Shown: one piece after another, positions 1 through 3,669 of the stretch
How positions within the stretch are numbered: the stretch's first letter is position 1
How the letters are laid out: each line of letters begins with the position of its first letter
Assembly (NCBI GenBank): GCA_021299565.1
Contig: JAJTHA010000111.1
Span: forward strand, 1 to 5,009
Reading direction: 5' to 3'
From: Candidatus Caenarcanales bacterium
GTDB lineage: Bacteria; Cyanobacteriota; Vampirovibrionia; LMEP-6097
DNA length: 5,009 nt
The notes under the pieces: model-generated
What the model saw: the letters and a program-made list of their open reading frames with translations, nothing else
What the model was told of the DNA's origin: nothing
Databases searched by the model: none
Program-made: the position numbers and the translations under genes

Positions 1-449
1 ATTGCTCTTTTGATTTCTAAAAATGCCAAAGGGAAAATTTGATAAGTGTTTTTTCTGCCGGCAAGGCTTTCTTTGAGATGTTTATGCATTTCTATCGAAG
101 ATGAACCACTTGCATAAATTTTTATTTTTTCTTTGGGGTTTCTGGCACCATTGTCAAAAATACTTTTAAATATTTTCGAAGCATTTTCAAGATAGTGGAA
201 TTCATCGATGAAAATTACTTTTGCGTTTGTATTTTTAAGTTTTTGAATTAAACCTGCTGTATCTAAATTAAACTCGGCTAATGTCAATGGATCTTCCAGA
301 TCAAAAAACACACTTTTGGTTTTAATTTTTTCCTGTATTTGTATCATTAGAGTTGATTTGCCTACTTGTCTTGGCCCCATTAAAATACAAATTTCATTTT
401 GGTCAAACTCTTGATATATCTCTTCAAAAATATCTCTTTTTACTCTCAT
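1..449 (-). CDS. AAA_14-type P-loop ATPase (DUF4143 family), N-terminal part, cut by window edge
   Basis: The reading frame starts with ATG at 449-447, has an in-frame TAA a few codons upstream, and stays open to base 1, giving about 149 residues without the C-terminus. The start reads MRVKRDIFEEIY. A Walker A motif GPRQVGKST lies at residues 25-33, and a Walker B motif VIFIDEFHYL at about 78-87 (D82, E83). A sensor-like stretch IYASGSSSIEM is followed by LAGRKNTYQIFPLAFLE, which matches the 'LAGR...PLSFxE' signature of the AAA_14/DUF4143 ATPases. Full proteins of this family usually run near 400 residues, with a C-terminal DUF4143 domain that would lie outside the window. Members are widespread in bacteria and archaea, and their substrate is mostly unknown. 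No Shine-Dalgarno sequence is visible before the ATG. It follows hicB after 127 bases on the same strand. The family call is firm; the cellular role is not known. Confidence 0.9.
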   Translation of the reverse strand, partial: MRVKRDIFEEIYQEFDQNEICILMGPRQVGKSTLMIQIQEKIKTKSVFFDLEDPLTLAEFNLDTAGLIQKLKNTNAKVIFIDEFHYLENASKIFKSIFDNGARNPKEKIKIYASGSSSIEMHKHLKESLAGRKNTYQIFPLAFLEIKRA

Positions 450-455
450 TTTACA

Positions 456-572
456 ATTTTAAACCATAGCTTTATTTTGGTTTTCCTTTAATTATAGTAA
501 TTCTACCCTATATTAGCTAGACTTAACGTTTTTTTGTTTAATTATAACTATTTTAATGTAATGGTTTAAAAT
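456..572. repeat. 12-bp inverted repeat spanning the hicB-ATPase gap
   Basis: ATTTTAAACCAT at 456-467 is the exact reverse complement of ATGGTTTAAAAT at 561-572. The two copies bracket nearly the whole intergenic gap between hicB and the ATPase gene. The arms are AT-rich and about 93 bases apart, so a stem-loop is not obvious. They could be binding sites for one regulator, remnants of an insertion, or chance. Confidence 0.4.
491..546 (-). promoter_or_regulatory. two candidate -10 boxes upstream of the ATPase gene
   Basis: On the minus strand a perfect TATAAT occurs twice, at 496-491 and 546-541. Each is the start of the same 10-mer TATAATTAAA, and the copies are exactly 50 bases apart. The nearer one would give a leader of roughly 35 bases for the ATPase gene starting at 449. 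Neither has a convincing TTGACA-like -35 at 16-18 bases. In such AT-rich DNA chance matches are common, so these are only candidates. Confidence 0.3.
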
Positions 573-577
573 GGTTT
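560..577. repeat. tandem AATGGTTT motifs at the hicB 3' end
   Basis: The plus strand carries AATGGTTT at 560-567 and again at 570-577, one helical turn apart, ending at the hicB stop codon. A close variant, AATGGTTA followed by AAATG, occurs at 1192-1204 just upstream of hicA, so related motifs flank the toxin-antitoxin pair on both sides. No clear intrinsic terminator is visible after hicB. Confidence 0.4.
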
Positions 578-918
578 TAAGCAGCTTTTTTCAAATACTC
601 TTCTAAAGCTTCTACAACAACCTTGTTTAAATTAAGATCATTCTTTTCGGCATAAACAACTAGTTTACGATGTAAGTCTTCACCTGTTCTTACATTGAAG
701 CTGCCTTTGAAAGGTCTTTGTGGATCTATTCCTTTTTTTTGGCATAGTGTGAGGTAGTCTTCAACAGCATTCTTAAAGTCTTTTTCAAGGCTTTTGATGT
801 CAGTGCCTTCAAACATGATTGCACTATTTATGAACTCCAATTTTCCATAGAAGACTTTATCTTCGGCGCTGAAGTTTACTGATCCGTAGTATCCTTTGTA
901 CTCTATTAAATTACTCAT
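577..918 (-). CDS. hicB: HicB-family antitoxin of a type II toxin-antitoxin system
   Basis: This 113-residue protein begins MSNLIEYKGYYGSVNFSAED, the typical start of long-type HicB proteins. Residues 1-70 match the degenerate RNase H-like domain that binds and neutralises the toxin (YKGYYGSV, FYGKLEFI, a FEGTD strand, then an AVEDYLTLC helix). Residues 72-113 (GSFNVRTGEDLHRKLVVYA, then LNLNKVVVEALEEYL) form a ribbon-helix-helix DNA-binding domain, as expected of a HicB that represses its own operon. The ATG at 918 overlaps the hicA stop codon as ATGA, so translation is probably coupled. A good ribosome binding site (AAAGGAA) lies about nine bases upstream, inside hicA. The length is normal and the frame intact. 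The identification is secure; binding to the palindrome at 1203-1223 is an inference. Confidence 0.95.
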   Translation of the reverse strand: MSNLIEYKGYYGSVNFSAEDKVFYGKLEFINSAIMFEGTDIKSLEKDFKNAVEDYLTLCQKKGIDPQRPFKGSFNVRTGEDLHRKLVVYAEKNDLNLNKVVVEALEEYLKKAA

Positions 919-1169
919 ATTTTTTGGTTCCTTTCTAATATTTCTATTATTTCCTTGATCACATAACCCTTAATTATTTTTGCAGGGTGTGGTTTGTGAG
1001 TTCTTATCGTGACGCCTTCCTGATTCATAAACATCGCTCTAGAGCCAGATGTCTTACCAAGTTTCTCCTCGATAAAGCCTAGATATACAAGCATAGTAAC
1101 AAGTTCATCCCAAGTGAAATCTTTGGGATTCTTTTTGAACCTGGCGATTAACTTTTGCTTTTTCGACAC
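915..1169 (-). CDS. hicA: HicA-family mRNA interferase toxin
   Basis: This 84-residue protein is the toxin partner of the adjacent HicB. HicA toxins have a double-stranded-RNA-binding-like fold and cleave mRNA until bound by antitoxin. Visible hallmarks are an N-terminal helix region (KLIARFKKNPKDFTWDELV), the 'LGFIEEKLGKTSGSRAMF' core with SGSR at residues 41-44, and THKPHP at 57-62 before a final helix. This is the subfamily with GSR plus HKPHP instead of the GSH motif of the better-studied HicAs, so the catalytic histidine is probably H58 or H61. The start is GTG at 1169-1167; a TAA codon lies directly before it and the next in-frame methionine is residue 26, so this start is nearly forced. 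There is no Shine-Dalgarno sequence, and the predicted transcript begins only about two bases upstream. The toxin-first order and four-base overlap with hicB are standard for the system. Confidence 0.93.
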   Translation of the reverse strand: MSKKQKLIARFKKNPKDFTWDELVTMLVYLGFIEEKLGKTSGSRAMFMNQEGVTIRTHKPHPAKIIKGYVIKEIIEILERNQKI

Positions 1170-1177
1170 TTACAAGA

Positions 1178-1207
1178 ATTATATACCACAAAATGGTTAA
1201 AATGCAA
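1178..1207 (-). promoter_or_regulatory. promoter of hicAB
   Basis: On the minus strand TTGCAT (1207-1202) is followed after 18 bases by a perfect TATAAT (1183-1178). This is a good sigma-70-type pair directly before hicA. The expected start point is an A near 1171, which would leave a leader of about two bases before the GTG at 1169. The -35 hexamer lies within the left arm of the palindrome at 1203-1223. Confidence 0.65.
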
Positions 1208-1223
1208 CTAAATTTTAGTTGCA
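1203..1223. promoter_or_regulatory. 21-bp perfect palindrome, probable hicAB operator (or weak terminator of cobT)
   Basis: TGCAACTAAA (1203-1212) and TTTAGTTGCA (1214-1223) are exact inverted repeats around a single central base at 1213. The element covers the last codons and stop (TAG at 1210-1208) of the cobT-like gene and most of the hicAB -35 box. HicB carries a ribbon-helix-helix domain, and such antitoxins bind palindromes in their own promoters, so an operator is the favoured reading. On the minus strand the same bases can fold with a short loop and are followed by TTTT, so a weak terminator for the upstream operon is also possible. Confidence 0.6.
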
Positions 1224-2188
1224 AAATACAATAAAGCCCCCATGCCAACTCCTTCTTTGACATGACCTTTGTTATATTCTGCGATTATTTCATCAAGGCA
1301 ATATTTATTGGCACTTAATTTTTTGATTTCATCGATGAGTCTTTTATCAGCAAGAATTTCTGAAATATTCGCTGAATAGATATTTGTTTGTGGGCAAGCT
1401 GCTTGCTGCAATGCATCAAAATCAGCAGATTTATCATTGGTGATCCATGGACTTGTTGCAATAGAAATATTAGCTCTATGTCCTAAATATTTATCATTCA
1501 AGGCTTTTACGGCAAGCATTTGAGTCCCGCCAGCAAGAATTACTGATCCAGAATAGTTTTCTGAAATTGCAAGAACTGTTGCCTGCATGGCATCGCCAAA
1601 TTTGCAGATTAAGTCTAAGGGATTTTTACTGTCGTAATTTGTTCTTGTTAGTGCTTGATTGACAATTTGTTTTTTGAGTTCATGATTGCCATCAGGAAAA
1701 CTACTAGAGATTTTATCGAAAGCATTGATGCCCATGGCTTCTAAAGTGGCAAGAGCTGTAGTTGTACCACCAACTACGCATTCTGCAATTATTAATTCGT
1801 CATATTTTTCAAGCTGAAGCTTTTTTATGTTTTCAAAAATTTCTTTTATGTTCTCTTGTGGCAGTGAATCCTGTTCTCTGATATTGCTTGTAACCTTGTC
1901 ATAGGCAGTAATATAAGGGCATTGGGGTTTGATGTGAGCGCCTGAATCAATAATCAAAATATCAAAGCCCAAGATATTAAGGCAGGCTTTTGAAATCAAA
2001 GCAGGGCTGACTATTTTGTTTGGAGACAGAGGCAGTGAGTCTAAACTAAGAACTTTACCGTGGTAAATAAATTCTGAGTCAAGAGCCGCAGTGTATTTCA
2101 GCATTTCGTGATTAATTCCTGCTGCTGAAATCCCAGGCTCTTCTATGAGATCTGTGCCGGCTATTATTAGTATAAAAAGTTTTTGCAT
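1208..2188 (-). CDS. cobT: CobT-like nicotinate-nucleotide-dependent phosphoribosyltransferase (TIGR00303/UPF0284 family)
   Basis: This 326-residue protein resembles the archaeal/cyanobacterial form of CobT. Classical CobT moves the ribose phosphate of nicotinate mononucleotide onto 5,6-dimethylbenzimidazole or a related base, making the alpha-ribazole phosphate used for the lower ligand of cobalamin. Family marks are a start with FILIIAGTDLIEEPGIS, AECVVGGTTTALATLEAMG at about 135-153 (the equivalent of the CobT Gly/Thr-rich loop), FGDAMQATVLA at 197-207, VILAGGTQMLAV at 216-227, and GHVKEGVGMGAL at 308-319. E312 there is a likely counterpart of the catalytic glutamate of classical CobT. The length is close to normal for the family. 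The ATG at 2188 shares one base with the stop of the upstream asparaginase-like gene (TAATG), so translation is probably coupled. The family call is strong; the exact base substrate cannot be read from the sequence. Confidence 0.88.
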   Translation of the reverse strand: MQKLFILIIAGTDLIEEPGISAAGINHEMLKYTAALDSEFIYHGKVLSLDSLPLSPNKIVSPALISKACLNILGFDILIIDSGAHIKPQCPYITAYDKVTSNIREQDSLPQENIKEIFENIKKLQLEKYDELIIAECVVGGTTTALATLEAMGINAFDKISSSFPDGNHELKKQIVNQALTRTNYDSKNPLDLICKFGDAMQATVLAISENYSGSVILAGGTQMLAVKALNDKYLGHRANISIATSPWITNDKSADFDALQQAACPQTNIYSANISEILADKRLIDEIKKLSANKYCLDEIIAEYNKGHVKEGVGMGALLYFATKI

Positions 2189-3285
2189 TAGCGTTTTTCA
2201 ATGCCAGCTGTTCTAGCTAATTTTGCAATTTTGCTAGGTCCGCTTTGATGACAAATACCACAGCGGCGAATACAACAACCACCCTGCTCTTGTTTTACTT
2301 GATCATAACGTGGGATATAGTAATCGTATGGCTTCATGACTCCAAGTTCATCAAAAACTTTTGAACCATAATATTTCCCGAATTCTAGTGGCTCAGCGTT
2401 TTCCGTGACTCCAAAAAGTGTTATCTCTGGATATTTTTCTTTGACTTGTTTGATTAATTCGGCGGCGTTATATTTGCTCTCGGGATTTACATTGGCGGTG
2501 CTACTGTGATAAAAAATAAATTTTATTGCTCTAGTTGCTTGTCCCTCTGCTTTTCTTGTTTCGATTTGTTTGAGTAGATCATGGGGGCTAAATCTTACTT
2601 GATTTAATCTATAAACTAAAACATCCGCTTCATCTTTTTCAACCCCATTTAACATTGGAAAGTCAGTGAAAGTCATAAGAGGCTCTCTAAATCTTTCTTT
2701 GTAAGCTGATCTTGCCTCTAATAATTTGCCATTAAAACTCAGATAAATACCAGGTCCTGGTGTATTTGAGTCGAATAATGTTTTGCTTGAATTATCAAGA
2801 TTGTTTTTGATTTCTATATCATCTAGATTATTTGCACCAGTAAAAACAATTTTGACTTGATATTTTTGTATTAGTTTATGCAAATGATTTATTTGGTTTT
2901 GAAGATTTCCTGGCTTCTTGATAGCGTGCTTTGCTTGAGCAGTATCTTTATCACTAATTATTGATAGAACTTCGTTCATTGCATCTGTCCCGTGAGTTAC
3001 CAAGATATGTTTTTCTTTGTGGGTTTTGATTAGCCTGATTAGTGCATCAACTAACTTGAAGATATTATTAGCTTCTGTGTTTTCACTTATGATGAAATAA
3101 GGGCTCGAAATTCTTGCGACAGCTTTCCTGGAAATTCTATTTTTGAATGTAGTTATATCAACTTGACGGCCTTCAGTATGTGCCATTTTGGTAGCAATGG
3201 TGCCACCAGTAGCTAGTATTGATAGTTTTTTGGTCGGGTGCACTATTATCTTTTTAGCATGGCTAATTCCGGGGTCGGGTCCCAA
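2188..3285 (-). CDS. asparaginase-family amidohydrolase with Cys-rich C-terminal tail
   Basis: The fold is that of the bacterial type I/II asparaginases (also GatD), which hydrolyse side-chain amides with a threonine nucleophile. ILATGGTIAT at 23-32 carries the nucleophile motif (T29), and ILVTHGTDAMNE at 94-105 the second catalytic Thr-Asp pair (T100, D101). VFTGANN at 147-153 and the GIYLSFNGK strand near 179-187 are also family-like; K196 in ARSAYKERF may match the catalytic lysine. A lysine/glutamine-rich stretch at about 115-142 looks like an insertion. The C-terminus is odd: GGCCIRRCGICH at 335-346 has four cysteines and a histidine. The start is uncertain: TTG at 3285 (used here) or GTG at 3243, which would give HPTKKLSILATGGTIA right after the start and is more family-like. 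No ATG precedes the motif. True asparaginase activity is unproven. It overlaps the cobT-like gene by one base. Confidence 0.8.
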   Translation of the reverse strand: MGPDPGISHAKKIIVHPTKKLSILATGGTIATKMAHTEGRQVDITTFKNRISRKAVARISSPYFIISENTEANNIFKLVDALIRLIKTHKEKHILVTHGTDAMNEVLSIISDKDTAQAKHAIKKPGNLQNQINHLHKLIQKYQVKIVFTGANNLDDIEIKNNLDNSSKTLFDSNTPGPGIYLSFNGKLLEARSAYKERFREPLMTFTDFPMLNGVEKDEADVLVYRLNQVRFSPHDLLKQIETRKAEGQATRAIKFIFYHSSTANVNPESKYNAAELIKQVKEKYPEITLFGVTENAEPLEFGKYYGSKVFDELGVMKPYDYYIPRYDQVKQEQGGCCIRRCGICHQSGPSKIAKLARTAGIEKR

Positions 3286-3292
3286 ATTAGCC
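3261..3292. other. stable hairpin between the PII-like and asparaginase-like genes
   Basis: GGCTAATT (3261-3268) and AATTAGCC (3285-3292) are perfect 8-bp arms. Inside them GGG and CCC (3271-3273 with 3281-3283) can pair around a seven-base loop. It is the GC-richest spot of this AT-rich stretch. On the minus strand it lies at the TTG start of the asparaginase-like gene or, if the GTG at 3243 is used, in its leader. On the plus strand it is followed by TAATTTTTATAATTTTTTT, which looks like an intrinsic terminator, but no plus-strand gene is present. Confidence 0.55.
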
Positions 3293-3321
3293 TAATTTTT
3301 ATAATTTTTTTCGTTTATCGT

Positions 3322-3669
3322 CTACGGAGTGAAATACTCTTGTCTGCTAACCAAAACAGGGCTGACAAACATCACCCCAGAATGTTTTTCAAAAAGTGTT
3401 TTGAGAGTTTTACTGATAGCCAATATCGAATCACGAGCAGCAACAGTAATGAACATCACTTGATTATGCTGATCATTATAAAGCAACCTGCCTTCGTGAA
3501 AGCCATGATGACCCATGCCGGAAACATTCCTTAAAAGGGTAAAGCCTTTTGCAGAAGCATCTTGCATGATTGTCGCGACTAGAGCTTCGTGTTCTCCAGA
3601 AACTATCACTTCTAATTTGTAGAGTTTGTTGAACTCTACTCCAAATTCATTATCAATTATTGATTCCAT
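3322..3669 (-). CDS. PII-like signalling protein linked to DabA
   Basis: This 115-residue protein has the size and pattern of a PII/GlnB-fold trimer. LYKLEVIVSGEHEALVATI at 16-34 is strand 1 and helix 1, and GFTLLRNVSGMGHHGFHEGR at 42-61 is strand 2 running into a short T-loop region. VMFITVAARDSILAISKTLK at 71-90 is the next strand and helix, and HSGVMFVSPVLVSR at 96-109 is the end. The uridylylated-tyrosine T-loop and the GDGKIF B-loop of canonical GlnB are absent, so it belongs with PII-like proteins such as SbtB and the carboxysome-associated CPII. The conserved-looking GHHGFHEGRLLYND segment probably takes part in ligand binding. The ATG at 3669 lies inside dabA (17-base overlap) and is set by a strong ribosome binding site. 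From its position I infer control of DabA transport by a nucleotide or bicarbonate signal. Family confidence is good; ligand and partner are unproven. Confidence 0.8.
   Translation of the reverse strand: MESIIDNEFGVEFNKLYKLEVIVSGEHEALVATIMQDASAKGFTLLRNVSGMGHHGFHEGRLLYNDQHNQVMFITVAARDSILAISKTLKTLFEKHSGVMFVSPVLVSRQEYFTP

Noticed and set aside
566..580. TTAAAA-TGG-TTTTAA hairpin as a terminator of hicB
   Set aside because: The stem is only six A-T pairs, overlaps the stop codon and is not followed by a T-run on the minus strand.
3261..3300. Rho-independent terminator of the dabA-PII transcript
   Set aside because: The T-rich tract follows the hairpin on the plus strand, not on the minus strand where these genes are read. 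On the minus strand the bases after the hairpin are A-rich.
3238..3534. Plus-strand open frame of 98 codons
   Set aside because: It lies antisense across the PII-like gene and the start of the asparaginase-like gene, both of which have clear family motifs. Its own translation has no recognisable domain.
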